In this document: piece by piece, positions 1-11,616 of the stretch
How the letters are laid out: each line of letters starts with the position of its first letter
How positions within the stretch are numbered: position 1 is the first letter of the stretch
Made by a program: the position numbers and the translations under genes
DNA from: Intestinibacillus sp. Marseille-P6563
GTDB lineage: Bacteria; Bacillota; Clostridia; Oscillospirales; Butyricicoccaceae
Direction: 5' to 3'
NCBI RefSeq assembly: GCF_900604335.1
Contig: NZ_UWOD01000001.1
Location: 581,001 to 645,000 of the forward strand
Length of the DNA: 64,000 nucleotides
The notes under the pieces: model-generated
The model's database searches: none
The model's input: only the letters and a program-made list of their open reading frames with translations
What the model was told of the DNA's origin: nothing

Positions 1-327
1 AGCGCCTCCCGCAGTCATATGACGGCTGAGGAAATTTTCTACGCCCTGCGACAAACCTATCCCACGGTAGTGCTGGCCACCGTATACAACAACCTCAATC
101 GTCTATGGCAGGATGGCCTGATCCGCAAAGTATCAGTGGAGGGAATGCCAGACCGGTACGACCGTATCCAGCGCCACGACCACCTTGTGTGCAAAGGATG
201 CGGCAAACTTCTGGACATTGATTTAGGAGATATGACCGTACAGCTGGAAAAAAAGGTTGGAATGTCTATCCTATCCTATGACCTGAAGCTGACATATTTA
301 TGTGAGGAATGTAAGGAACGTATTTGA
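1..327 (+). CDS. Fur/PerR-family metal-dependent repressor (5' partial)
   Basis: Metalloregulatory DNA-binding repressor; the frame is open to the window edge, so the N-terminus is missing and the ATG at 19 is internal. Visible are the end of the winged helix (TVYNNLNRL, typical of Fur proteins), the metal-site HDH motif, and the structural zinc pairs CKGC and CEEC near the C-terminus. Known PerR proteins sense peroxide through an Fe/Mn site containing such His and Asp residues; assignment to PerR rather than Fur or Zur is inferred from the neighbour. It ends 12 bases before a hydrogenase-rubrerythrin gene, so the two are probably one operon for oxygen or peroxide defence. Confidence 0.88.
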   Translation, partial: SASRSHMTAEEIFYALRQTYPTVVLATVYNNLNRLWQDGLIRKVSVEGMPDRYDRIQRHDHLVCKGCGKLLDIDLGDMTVQLEKKVGMSILSYDLKLTYLCEECKERI

Positions 328-339
328 TCAGAAAGGAAT

Positions 340-2403
340 GTGAGGAAACTGAATCATCTGCCTTTATCTGTCCGCGTCCCCATTGAAGCGGACAACCCCA
401 GCATTGTACGCTGGGAGGAAAAGTGCATCCGGTGCGGGATGTGCAAAGAGGCCTGCACCAACCTAATGGGGGTACACGGCACTTACACTCTGGAGCAAAC
501 CGGAGGAAAAGCCATCTGCATCTACTGCGGCCAGTGCGCCAATGTCTGCCCTGTGGACAGCATCACCGAGCGGGACGAGGCTCCCCAAGTGCAAAAGGCG
601 ATTGCCGACCCAGACAAAGTGGTGGTGGTAAGCACCTCCCCTGCCGTTCGAGCATCGCTTGGCGAAGAATTTGGCATGGAGCCGGGCGCTTTTGTGGAGG
701 GAAAAATGGTGGCATTGCTCCGGGCTTTGGGAGTGGACTATGTACTGGACACCAATTTTGCCGCTGACCTGACCATTGTAGAGGAGGCCAGCGAGCTGAT
801 TCGCCGGATGAAGGAGCAGGACCGTCCCCTGCCCCAGTTCACCAGTTGCTGCCCGGGCTGGGTCCACTTTGCTGAAATCTATGCCCCCGAGTTGCTGCCT
901 CACTTGTCCACCGCCAAAAGTCCCATTGGGATGCAGGGCCCCACGGTAAAGACCTACTTTGCCAAGCAGATGGGCCTAGACCCTCAAAAAATTGTCCATG
1001 TGGCCCTGACCCCCTGTACTGCCAAAAAGTTTGAAGTCCGGCGGGAGGAGATGCACGCCGCCGCTGACTACCACGGCGTGGAGGGGATGCGGGATACCGA
1101 CCAGGTGATCACCACCCGGGAGTTGGCCCGTTGGGCCAAGGCCGCCGACATCGACTGGAACGCTCTGGAGGACTCCGCCTATGACTCTCTAATGGGTAAA
1201 TCCTCGGGGGCGGGCGTTATTTTCGGCAACACTGGCGGCGTGATGGAGGCCGCTTTGCGCACCGCTTATGAGTACCTGACCGGTCAGGCAGCGCCGGAGT
1301 CCTTGCTGCACCTCAGCCCCGTCCGAGGCTATGAGGGGGTACGCGAGGCCCAGGTGAAAATTGGAGAGCTAACGCTGCAGGTGGCCGTGGTTTACGGTAC
1401 CGCCAACGCCCGCGCTTTCCTGCAGCGGATGAAAGAAAGCGGCAAGCAGTACCACTTTGTTGAGGTCATGGCCTGCCCCGGCGGCTGCATCGGCGGTGGC
1501 GGACAGCCCAAGAATCTAATGAAAAATGCCGACGAGACCCGCAAGAGCCGCATTGCCGCTCTCTATCAACGGGACGGTTCCATGACCTTGCGCACCAGCC
1601 ACGAAAACCCTGAGATCAAAGAGGTCTATGAGGCTTTCTATGGCCAGCCTCTCAGCGAGCTGGCGGAGCAGATGCTCCACACCACTTATCAGGATCGAAG
1701 CAGTATGATACATAAGGAGGACAAAACCACCATGTCCAAGTGGAAGTGTAAGATTTGCGGTTATATCTACGAGGGTGAGACTCTGCCCGACGACTTCACC
1801 TGCCCCCTGTGCAAGCAACCGGCCTCCGCCTTTGAAAAGATGGAGGAAGTTCCTGAGAAGTGCGGCGGCAGCAAGTACGCTGGAACCCAGACCGAAAAGA
1901 ACCTGGAGGCCGCCTTCGCCGGTGAGTCTCAGGCCCGGAACAAGTACACCTACTTCTCCTCCGTGGCCCAGAAGGAAGGCTACGAGCAGATCGCTGCTCT
2001 GTTCCTCCAGACGGCAGAAAACGAGAAAGCCCACGCCAGAATGTGGTTTGAGGAGTTGCACGGTGTGGGCAACACCGCCGAGAATCTGCTCCACGCTGCC
2101 GAGGGCGAAAACTACGAATGGACGGATATGTACGACGGCTTTGCAAAGACCGCTGAGGAGGAGGGCTTCCCGGAGCTTGCCGTCAAGTTCCGTCTAGTGG
2201 CTGCCATTGAGAAGCGCCACGAGGAGCGCTACCGCGCCCTGCTGCACAATGTGGAGACTGCGCAGGTCTTCGAAAAGAGTGAGGTCAAGATGTGGGAGTG
2301 CCGCAACTGCGGTCACATCGTGGTAGGCACCGCTGCCCCACAGGTTTGCCCCACCTGCCTCTATTCTAAGAGCTTCTTTGAAATTCACAGCGACAACTAT
2401 TGA
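340..2403 (+). CDS. [FeFe]-hydrogenase fused in frame to rubredoxin-rubrerythrin-rubredoxin
   Basis: One 687-residue frame from a GTG start. Residues about 28-75 form a two-[4Fe-4S] ferredoxin ([23 protein letters not shown]). The H-cluster domain follows with its three signatures: TSCCPGW near 168, TPCTAKKFE near 224 and [11 protein letters not shown] near 377. From residue 465 the sequence is a complete rubrerythrin: rubredoxin [12 protein letters not shown], ferritin-like diiron helices with EKRHEERY, and a second C-terminal rubredoxin CRNCG/CPTC. Hydrogenases make or consume H2 with ferredoxin; rubrerythrins reduce H2O2 using rubredoxin iron. The fused form could pass electrons from H2 or ferredoxin straight to peroxide. 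An internal AAGGAGG and ATG (1714-1734) could also yield free rubrerythrin. The GTG start is weakly supported because GAAAGGA lies only two bases upstream. Confidence 0.9.
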   Translation: MRKLNHLPLSVRVPIEADNPSIVRWEEKCIRCGMCKEACTNLMGVHGTYTLEQTGGKAICIYCGQCANVCPVDSITERDEAPQVQKAIADPDKVVVVSTSPAVRASLGEEFGMEPGAFVEGKMVALLRALGVDYVLDTNFAADLTIVEEASELIRRMKEQDRPLPQFTSCCPGWVHFAEIYAPELLPHLSTAKSPIGMQGPTVKTYFAKQMGLDPQKIVHVALTPCTAKKFEVRREEMHAAADYHGVEGMRDTDQVITTRELARWAKAADIDWNALEDSAYDSLMGKSSGAGVIFGNTGGVMEAALRTAYEYLTGQAAPESLLHLSPVRGYEGVREAQVKIGELTLQVAVVYGTANARAFLQRMKESGKQYHFVEVMACPGGCIGGGGQPKNLMKNADETRKSRIAALYQRDGSMTLRTSHENPEIKEVYEAFYGQPLSELAEQMLHTTYQDRSSMIHKEDKTTMSKWKCKICGYIYEGETLPDDFTCPLCKQPASAFEKMEEVPEKCGGSKYAGTQTEKNLEAAFAGESQARNKYTYFSSVAQKEGYEQIAALFLQTAENEKAHARMWFEELHGVGNTAENLLHAAEGENYEWTDMYDGFAKTAEEEGFPELAVKFRLVAAIEKRHEERYRALLHNVETAQVFEKSEVKMWECRNCGHIVVGTAAPQVCPTCLYSKSFFEIHSDNY
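1714..1734 (+). promoter_or_regulatory. Internal ribosome binding site and ATG for rubrerythrin
   Basis: AAGGAGG at 1714-1720 sits 11 bases before ATG 1732, which begins the rubrerythrin part ([10 protein letters not shown]). A TAA lies in another frame right at this site (TAAGGAGG), the usual layout of two adjacent genes. This suggests that the fused frame arose from separate genes through a small indel or stop loss. Confidence 0.6.
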
Positions 2404-2416
2404 TTCCATAAAAACA

Positions 2417-2463
2417 GGGAGCGCTGCAGATCGGATTCTGCAGCGCTCCCAATTGTTTTTTTA
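2417..2463 (+). terminator. Intrinsic terminator after the hydrogenase-rubrerythrin gene
   Basis: Perfect 14-bp stem (2417-2430 with 2437-2450), six-base loop, then AATTG and a T run. It closes the putative PerR-hydrogenase operon. Confidence 0.9.
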
Positions 2464-2694
2464 TCTGCTACGCAGCTCGAACTTTAGCCGCCATCTATCC
2501 AGTCGTAGACGGAACATTTTAGCACTATTCTTTCCATTGACTGCATCGCTGCAGCGAACAAGATTGTGAATCGTCGTTTCCAGCAGCCTGAACTGGACGT
2601 CTCATCTACAACGCCTCTTTTCAGGCTATGTTCTTACTTTCCAAAAAAGTCAATACAGGCGTATCCCCCCATAAGTGGCTGCATGTTTCTCACA
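2464..2694. other. Intergenic, nothing recognised
   Basis: Sits between convergent transcription units. No convincing gene, repeat or RNA element was seen. Confidence 0.5.
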
Positions 2695-3456
2695 TCAAAG
2701 AAACAGCTCACATTCCTTACGCTCAGAGCAAACCTTCTTCAGCATCAGGCTGGCTGCAGAGAGCATGACAGGATTGAGCTTGCGAGCACCCTGCGGACAT
2801 ACGGCGATACAACGCATACAAGAGATACACGTCTTTTCATCCACTTTTTTGGGATTTCCTTTGTCGATGGCCTGTACAGGACACTCTGCTGCACAGACGC
2901 CACAGTTGGTACACTCTTTTGTTGCTTTGGGCACCATACCGGCTCCTCCAGCTTTCTTGTAAGGACGATTACCAGGAATCGTAGGTTCTGAAATATCTGC
3001 CGCAGAAAGCTTATGCTGAATCTGTTTGGCAAAATCGGAAAGCTGTGCTTCATCCTGTGCATCAGGCCGCCCGGTGGCAAACTGACGAGCGATGGAATGT
3101 TCCGCAATGGCAGCCACTGCCGCAATCACCTGAAAACCAGCCTGCTTTGCGGCATCCTCCAGTTCTACCAGCGTGTCCTCATAGGCTCGGTTGCCATAGA
3201 CACAAACCAGAATGGCTCGGGCACCGTTGCCATGTACCATGCGCAGCCGCTCTGCCGCCACAGCAGGAACACGACCACCATAGGACGGCACAGAAATGAC
3301 TGCTACATCCTCTTTTGTCAGTGAAACGGCATGAAAATCCTGCTTGCTGTCGGTCAGATCAATGGTAGTTACATCCCCCTCCAGTGCACCGGTTAAATCG
3401 TCGGCCACCTTTTTTGTTCCGCCTGTGGGGCTGAACACGATGTCATAAAGTTTCAT
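2695..3456 (-). CDS. EFR1-family flavodoxin-ferredoxin fusion protein
   Basis: A 253-residue cytosolic electron carrier. The N-terminus is flavodoxin-like with the FMN-phosphate loop SPTGGTKKVA, and residues about 170-225 hold two [4Fe-4S] motifs, CTNCGVCAAECP and CISCMRCIAVCP. Known members of this group combine a flavodoxin with a bacterial ferredoxin; the physiological partner is not known. It is the last gene of a three-gene run with a nitroreductase and a zinc-type oxidoreductase, downstream of a divergent Rrf2 regulator, suggesting a redox-stress operon. Confidence 0.88.
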   Translation of the reverse strand: MKLYDIVFSPTGGTKKVADDLTGALEGDVTTIDLTDSKQDFHAVSLTKEDVAVISVPSYGGRVPAVAAERLRMVHGNGARAILVCVYGNRAYEDTLVELEDAAKQAGFQVIAAVAAIAEHSIARQFATGRPDAQDEAQLSDFAKQIQHKLSAADISEPTIPGNRPYKKAGGAGMVPKATKECTNCGVCAAECPVQAIDKGNPKKVDEKTCISCMRCIAVCPQGARKLNPVMLSAASLMLKKVCSERKECELFL

Positions 3457-3471
3457 CAGAATATCCTCCTT

Positions 3472-4314
3472 TTACTCGGCAATACGCCAGGAAATCATGT
3501 AATGTATGTTCTCAGGAAGGTTTTCATTTTCCTGGGCCATCTGTTCGAAGGCTCCAGTCAGGCCCAGCTCCAAAGCTGTCTGGTGGAAATGGGACAGGGC
3601 AATGCCCAGATCCACCTGTTTGATGATTTCTTCTCCTTTAGAAAGTTCGGGTTTATAATCCGCATAAAAGTGATAGGCGTTTTCGGTTTTACGCACCCGC
3701 CACGGCTGGGCATTTTTTGCCGAGGGAGCCAGCCGCACCATTTCCAGCGGCTGGGCATAGGCTCCGGCCATGTCCTTGGTAAGCGGAGTGCGAAAATCCG
3801 CCTGATAGAATAGCTTTTTCCACTCTTTTCGGGAAGAAGATTTCATGGTGGAGCGTATCAGGTTTTCCGTCAGGCTGCGTTTGGCTGCGGGATAGCCTAC
3901 CGGTGAAATCGCCGGAAACAGTTCGTCCTTTGGAATTTTCATGGCAGAAGCAAAGCTGTCTCGATTGAAGGTCGCTGCCAACCACACCGTACCCAGTCCC
4001 ATATGAGTGGCTGACAGAATCAGATTTTCAAATTCATATCCGGCTGCCAGGGGTGCCAGCTTTGTATCCGGGATGGAGACCCCCAGGAAAGTACTCGCGC
4101 CCTTAATGACACCGTAGGTTCCCAGCTTTTCCCCATCTGAATGCAGCTCCTTATCCACGATGTATGTATGGACAGGAACGCCAAAGGGATTATCCAGCTG
4201 TTTCATACACATAAGCAGGGCTTCTCGATCTTGGGGCAGCAAGGGCTTACTCTCATAAGTGCGAACACTGTGCCGTTTTTGAACGGTTTCTACAACAGGA
4301 ATGGACAATTTCAT
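3472..4314 (-). CDS. Nitroreductase-family protein (TM1586-like)
   Basis: A 280-residue flavoprotein-type sequence. The N-terminal RHSVRTYESKPL motif is typical of the nitroreductase fold, and a second half (APSAKNAQPWRV) repeats the FMN-binding signature. The internal two-half layout resembles TM1586-like nitroreductases. It probably reduces quinones or nitro compounds with NAD(P)H, but the substrate cannot be read from sequence. Spacing to its neighbours is about 16 bases on each side, so it is co-transcribed with them. Confidence 0.82.
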   Translation of the reverse strand: MKLSIPVVETVQKRHSVRTYESKPLLPQDREALLMCMKQLDNPFGVPVHTYIVDKELHSDGEKLGTYGVIKGASTFLGVSIPDTKLAPLAAGYEFENLILSATHMGLGTVWLAATFNRDSFASAMKIPKDELFPAISPVGYPAAKRSLTENLIRSTMKSSSRKEWKKLFYQADFRTPLTKDMAGAYAQPLEMVRLAPSAKNAQPWRVRKTENAYHFYADYKPELSKGEEIIKQVDLGIALSHFHQTALELGLTGAFEQMAQENENLPENIHYMISWRIAE

Positions 4315-4330
4315 TGTATTTCACCCTCTC

Positions 4331-5332
4331 TCACAGCTGAATCATAACTTTACCGTTGAGCTGACCCTTAGCCACAAGCCGTAATGCCTCATTGGCCTGA
4401 TCCAGAGAAAAAACACGAGAATCGACGGCAGGCTTGACCTGTTGCTTCTCCACGATCTCAGTGATTTTTCGCAGCTGTGCCCCATTGGAACGGACAAACA
4501 CAAACCGATATTCTTTGCCCTGCTTTTGAGCAGCCTTGTCTAATTTACTGCCCGCCAGGGTGAACATCTGTTTTTTCAGGCCGCCGAACTGATGCCGCAG
4601 GGCAAAAGTTTTATTGGGTCCAGTTCGCAGGCTCACCAACCGCCCGCCCTTTTTCAGCACCGCCAGTTCGTGTTCGAACTCGTCAGGCCCCAAGGTGTCG
4701 ATCACATGGTCTATATCAGACAATCCTTCCCAATAGTTTTCTGTTTTGTAGTCGAGATACCGATCAACTCCCATAGCGAGAAACTGCTCTTTCGCCCGTG
4801 CGTTGCCGGTCACGATCACTTGCAGCCCCAGGGCCTTGGCGATGGGAACCGCCATCTGACCGAAACTGCCAGAGCCACCGGGGATCAGGATCGTTTGACC
4901 AGGCTTTGCTTCCAGCTCTTCCACGATAGCCTGATAGGCCGTCAAACCGGTCAGCGGGATAGCTGCGGCAGTATTGAAGTCATACCCTTTCGGCATTTTG
5001 GCAACGGCATCCTGCTCGACCGCTACATATTCTGCGAAAGCACCGATTTTTCCAATCGGCAGGCGGGTGTAGACTCGGTCTCCTTTTTTGAATCCCTCAA
5101 CCTTGCTGCCTACCTGCTCCACAATACCGGAGCATTCATTGCCCAGTGTCAGGGGCATCGGATAATCCTGAATCAGTTTTACGCTTCCTGTCAGGATCAG
5201 CAGTTCCACTGGATTAACTGCTGCAGCTTTTACCCGAATCAGTACTTCAGAATCTGAAATCTGAGGCTTCGGGATGTCGCTCAGGGTCACGTTGATTTCT
5301 TTGGAGTAGTTTTTGATTTGGACCGCTTTCAT
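4331..5332 (-). CDS. NADP-dependent oxidoreductase, MDR / quinone-oxidoreductase type
   Basis: A 333-residue medium-chain dehydrogenase/reductase. It shows the GroES-like N-terminus (NECSGIVEQVGSKV) and a Rossmann nucleotide loop (IPGGSGSFGQMAV). The catalytic zinc ligands of alcohol dehydrogenases are not evident, so a quinone- or enone-reducing role fits better. First gene of the operon: its start faces the Rrf2 gene across a 183-bp gap with two palindromic operators, so it is probably repressed by Rrf2 and induced by reactive electrophiles (inference). Confidence 0.85.
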   Translation of the reverse strand: MKAVQIKNYSKEINVTLSDIPKPQISDSEVLIRVKAAAVNPVELLILTGSVKLIQDYPMPLTLGNECSGIVEQVGSKVEGFKKGDRVYTRLPIGKIGAFAEYVAVEQDAVAKMPKGYDFNTAAAIPLTGLTAYQAIVEELEAKPGQTILIPGGSGSFGQMAVPIAKALGLQVIVTGNARAKEQFLAMGVDRYLDYKTENYWEGLSDIDHVIDTLGPDEFEHELAVLKKGGRLVSLRTGPNKTFALRHQFGGLKKQMFTLAGSKLDKAAQKQGKEYRFVFVRSNGAQLRKITEIVEKQQVKPAVDSRVFSLDQANEALRLVAKGQLNGKVMIQL

Positions 5333-5407
5333 ATAAGACCTCTCTGCATAAATTCTGGTTTTATAGAATCTCTCTTGCTTTTTTTCGCAAGAACCGATAA
5401 AATATTA

Positions 5408-5430
5408 GATGTAATAAATCAAATTACATC
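5408..5430. promoter_or_regulatory. Putative Rrf2 operator 1
   Basis: Palindrome GATGTAA-9-TTACATC; the arms extend to 9 bp (5407-5415 and 5423-5431). It lies between the divergent oxidoreductase operon and the Rrf2 gene, and a second copy begins exactly 45 bases away. Confidence 0.75.
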
Positions 5431-5452
5431 TTCTTTAGTTTAGCACCCACAT

Positions 5453-5475
5453 GATGTAAAGTCAATAGTTACATC
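5453..5475. promoter_or_regulatory. Putative Rrf2 operator 2
   Basis: Second copy of GATGTAA-9-TTACATC, ending about 40 bases before the Rrf2 start. Identical arms and spacer length to operator 1 indicate a dimer-binding site. Confidence 0.75.
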
Positions 5476-5515
5476 TCTGATAATGTGTTTGCTTTTGAAA
5501 GGATATCGAGTATTT

Positions 5516-5962
5516 ATGCAGATCAGTATAAAATGTTCTGTTGCAGTTCACTGCCTAATTTTTATCCATGAAGCGAAAGGAATTGCAAAAGTAACTAGTA
5601 ATCTTTTGGCCCAAAGCACAGGAAGCAATCCTGTTGTAATCCGCAACATTCTCAGCGCCCTGAAAAAAGCAGGGCTTATTACAGTGCCCCGTGGCACCGG
5701 CGGTGCAGAATTGTGCGCCGACCCATCCCAAATCACCTTATACCAAATCTATTCTGCACTGGAGCCAGATGGCGTGACCTCCATCATTGGAATTCATCCC
5801 TGTGATGGCCGCCCTTGTCCGGTTGCACAAAATATTCGCAAAGTGCTGGAGCCGCCGTATCATAAAATTGAAGATGCCGTCAAGGAAGCGATGGAAGAAA
5901 TTACGCTACAATCCATGATTGATGATTTTCATGGCATAGTTCAGCAAAGCTCTACCACTTAA
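5516..5962 (+). CDS. Rrf2-family transcriptional repressor
   Basis: A 148-residue winged-helix regulator. The start at 5516 is preferred to the upstream ATG at 5483 because GAAAGGAT lies at 5497-5504 and the protein then begins MQISIKCSVAVHCL, as usual for the family. The recognition helix region reads SNPVVIRNILSALKKAGL, followed by a glycine-rich wing. The later CDGRPCPV cysteine motif is like that of redox-sensing YwnA-type Rrf2 proteins that lack an Fe-S cluster. It probably represses itself and the divergent redox operon through the twin palindromes at 5408-5475. Confidence 0.88.
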   Translation: MQISIKCSVAVHCLIFIHEAKGIAKVTSNLLAQSTGSNPVVIRNILSALKKAGLITVPRGTGGAELCADPSQITLYQIYSALEPDGVTSIIGIHPCDGRPCPVAQNIRKVLEPPYHKIEDAVKEAMEEITLQSMIDDFHGIVQQSSTT

Positions 5963-5977
5963 AAGGGCTTGCAATAA

Positions 5978-6009
5978 AAAACAGCCATGGCAAACCCCAG
6001 AGCTGTTTT
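5978..6009 (+). terminator. Weak terminator candidate after the Rrf2 gene
   Basis: AAAACAGC/GCTGTTTT arms flank a 16-base loop, with only a short T stretch inside the 3' arm. The stem is A/T rich. Confidence 0.4.
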
Positions 6010-6826
6010 GGTTGACCAGCTGTAGCTCCGTCTTTCCGTGCCGAATAACGGCGGCTACATACTGCACCGAAGCATTGGTCAGGACTATTAGGCCGGATTA
6101 TCTAGCGACAGCATTGATTCACTTTTGAAGAACTGCCCGAACATCGCCGCATAACCGTTGAGGGTATGATCATAATCCACGGAACCGGTGTTTATCCGCT
6201 TCGCCAGAGCCGATCTGGACGGCAAGCCAGACGCAGGCAAGCAGCAGACAGAAAATCTCACTAACAAGCGTACCTAAAGCAAACCTAGTTAAGCCCATGG
6301 CACTAAAAATATTACTAAGTAGTTGGACTTCCAGATAGTCTTTAGCCAGATTACAAACTACTCCTTTTGCCCTCAGCAGATGCAATATTCCTATCGATAC
6401 AACAAAATGAGAAAGTGTTATTTTCCATATGGTGATAAACCTACAAAAAAAGAATACCAGAAGCAAGTGGACACGATTTGTCCCTTTTCTTCTAGCATTT
6501 TTTATTCTTTTGGAGATTCTGTCAAATAATCTGACCGCTCAAACTCCCTTCTTGTTTTTTTACATTCAGATATTTGCTCCACTTCAAAAGTAAAATAACT
6601 TTTCCATCTGTGCAATACAAAAAAAGCCCGCTCGGGCGAAGAATATAATAGTGATGCTCCACAATATGGCTTTCCACCAGCTATTATTTCAAGAAACACT
6701 TCATAACCCAGCCCCTCATGGATGGTTTTACGAACTATTTTAAGTTATATACCTTACTTTTTACAGATTTGTTAAGGTCAACTCGGATACACATTCCCGG
6801 TTCCCCAGTGATAGTTTGCCTTACGG
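6010..6826. other. Gene-poor stretch, possible degraded coding sequence
   Basis: More than 800 bases without a convincing gene. Short minus-strand frames exist: one ends near 6095 and reads NGYAAMFGQFF, one runs 6170-6466 and is hydrophobic, one covers 6502-6699. None has a ribosome binding site or recognisable family. The pattern fits a decayed gene or a mobile-element scar, but origin cannot be decided by eye. Confidence 0.4.
6619..6637 (-). terminator. Orphan intrinsic-terminator-like hairpin
   Basis: Read on the minus strand: GCCC-GAGC-GGGC followed by seven T residues. No gene ends here, which suggests a short transcript or lost gene between 6640 and 6830. Confidence 0.5.
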
Positions 6827-6829
6827 CAT

Positions 6830-6863
6830 AAAAAGAGGCCAGCCGCCTAACAGGCTGCTGGCC
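6830..6863 (-). terminator. Terminator of the beta-glucoside operon
   Basis: Stem GGCCAGC/GCTGGCC (6837-6843 and 6857-6863), extended by an inner GCCT/AGGC. On the minus strand it is followed by TCTTTTT. It lies about 70 bases after the phospho-beta-glucosidase stop. Confidence 0.85.
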
Positions 6864-6880
6864 AAAAAAAACTTTATCTC

Positions 6881-6902
6881 TGTCCTATTTATGTCCTATT
6901 TA
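6881..6902. repeat. 11-bp perfect tandem repeat
   Basis: TGTCCTATTTA occurs twice head to tail between the operon terminator and the stop codon of the phospho-beta-glucosidase gene. Function unknown. Confidence 0.7.
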
Positions 6903-6931
6903 TATGTAATGGCTTAGTCAATGGAAGAAAG

Positions 6932-10290
<3,359 letters not shown>

Positions 10291-10400
10291 TTACCTCCTG
10301 TTTCTATTCCCGTTCTTCTGTGCGGTAACACTAAAATAATACATATTTTCACCAAATACAATGTGCAAAATGCATTTCGGTCCATCGGTTCAAAATACAT

Positions 10401-10434
10401 AAAAAAAGAACCGATGCTGGTGAAACATCGGTTC
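10401..10434 (-). terminator. Terminator between rpiR and the PTS gene
   Basis: Stem GAACCGATG/CATCGGTTC (10408-10416 and 10426-10434), nine-base loop, then a seven-T run on the minus strand. It lies just after the regulator stop, so the PTS gene needs its own promoter or read-through. Confidence 0.88.
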
Positions 10435-10443
10435 AAAAAGCGA

Positions 10444-11313
10444 TTACGCATCAAAGTTTTCATTGAGCAGAAGGTTCCTGTGACGGACCATTTCCAGTGA
10501 AGATTGCACGTGCTGTTCCTGACAGCGCGAGAGCAACAGAGAAAAAAAGATATCAAAGACGTAATTGCTTGCCGCAAAGGAAGTGATAACATCCAAGCTC
10601 AGAATAGAGTCACGATTGGGAATTTCTACGACCTCATGGCACCATGGACGGGTTCTCTGGTTGTGCGGGCCCAGAATCCCAACCACATGATTATGCGTGG
10701 CAGTGCGCAGATACTGTGCCATGGTTTCCACCGTGCGATTGGCTCCCGTAAAGCTGATCACGAAGGCGACCGTCTTTTTATGCTTTCGGGCCGCAAGATA
10801 GTGACCGTTGATGCTCTCATAGGCAGAGCTTTCCACGCCGAGCGTTGCAAACTTAAACGCCGCGCCCTGTGCCAGCGTATAGCTAATCCCTGTACCATAG
10901 ATATCAATGCACTCGGCTTCCTGCAAAAAGTGGTTGATGCGCAGCATGTCGGTCTTGTTCAGCGTCAGCCGCGTATTGGTGACTGCCTTGTCATACAGTC
11001 CCGGAATGGTATGGATAATATCCGAGTAGGAACTTTGCGGCGTGATCGGTTCATTGGCTAGAATCTGCCCGATGCGCTCATTCTGATTGACTTCTGCAAT
11101 CAATTTGAGCTTCAATTCCTGATATCCGGACAGGCCAAGTTTCTGGCTCAGACGAACCACGGTTGCCTTGCTGGTCAGCGACTCCTTGGCAAGTTCTCCG
11201 GCTGAAATATCTGGAATTTGATCCATGTGCGTCAGAATATAGTTTGCAACATCCTTTTCGTGATTTGTGAAGTTCTTCATCTCTTTCAGCTGCACCAACA
11301 ACACAATCTTCAC
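10444..11313 (-). CDS. MurR/RpiR-family transcriptional regulator
   Basis: A 289-residue regulator with an N-terminal helix-turn-helix (TSKATVVRLSQKLGLSGYQ near residue 50) and a C-terminal SIS sugar-phosphate-binding domain (IDYGTGISYTLAQ-like region near 140). Such proteins respond to phosphosugars. The listed start is GTG; an in-frame GTG three codons later has a better spaced AAGGTGA and an ATG follows at codon 12, so the exact start is open. Its place upstream of the beta-glucoside genes makes them the likely targets. Confidence 0.88.
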   Translation of the reverse strand: MKIVLLVQLKEMKNFTNHEKDVANYILTHMDQIPDISAGELAKESLTSKATVVRLSQKLGLSGYQELKLKLIAEVNQNERIGQILANEPITPQSSYSDIIHTIPGLYDKAVTNTRLTLNKTDMLRINHFLQEAECIDIYGTGISYTLAQGAAFKFATLGVESSAYESINGHYLAARKHKKTVAFVISFTGANRTVETMAQYLRTATHNHVVGILGPHNQRTRPWCHEVVEIPNRDSILSLDVITSFAASNYVFDIFFSLLLSRCQEQHVQSSLEMVRHRNLLLNENFDA

Positions 11314-11430
11314 CTTCTTTCCTACATCCTGTCTTGTAGTGAGTATACCATAACCTCAAATAATTTACAATTCCAGATCGCTCCCCTTGTACAAACTCGG
11401 TCCAATCGCAGCAATCCTGAAGGATGGGTT

Positions 11431-11598
11431 TCACAAGTCAGAAAATCCGTCTTTTCTTTTGGACTTCATATTCCAGAATACCACATTCATCAGAATAACA
11501 ATCAGCAAAACAGCTGCCATTCCCATCCAAAAGCCCATATCAATTCCCAAAAAGGATGTCGTACCAAATAAGTTTGTCCAAAGAGTTGCCCAATTCAT
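11431..11598 (-). CDS. Small single-pass membrane protein beside mgtA
   Basis: 55 residues from ATG 11598; the start is fixed by GGAGG at 11607-11611, eight bases upstream. One hydrophobic helix (MAAVLLIVILMNVVFW) is followed by a basic tail KSKRK. It begins 19 bases after the mgtA 3' end on the same strand. Small membrane peptides that bind and modulate P-type ATPases are known (MgtR, MgtS, KdpF); a similar role here is inference from size, topology and position. No named family was recognised with certainty. Confidence 0.7.
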   Translation of the reverse strand: MNWATLWTNLFGTTSFLGIDMGFWMGMAAVLLIVILMNVVFWNMKSKRKDGFSDL

Positions 11599-11616
11599 AA
11601 AAAATACCTCCAATCT

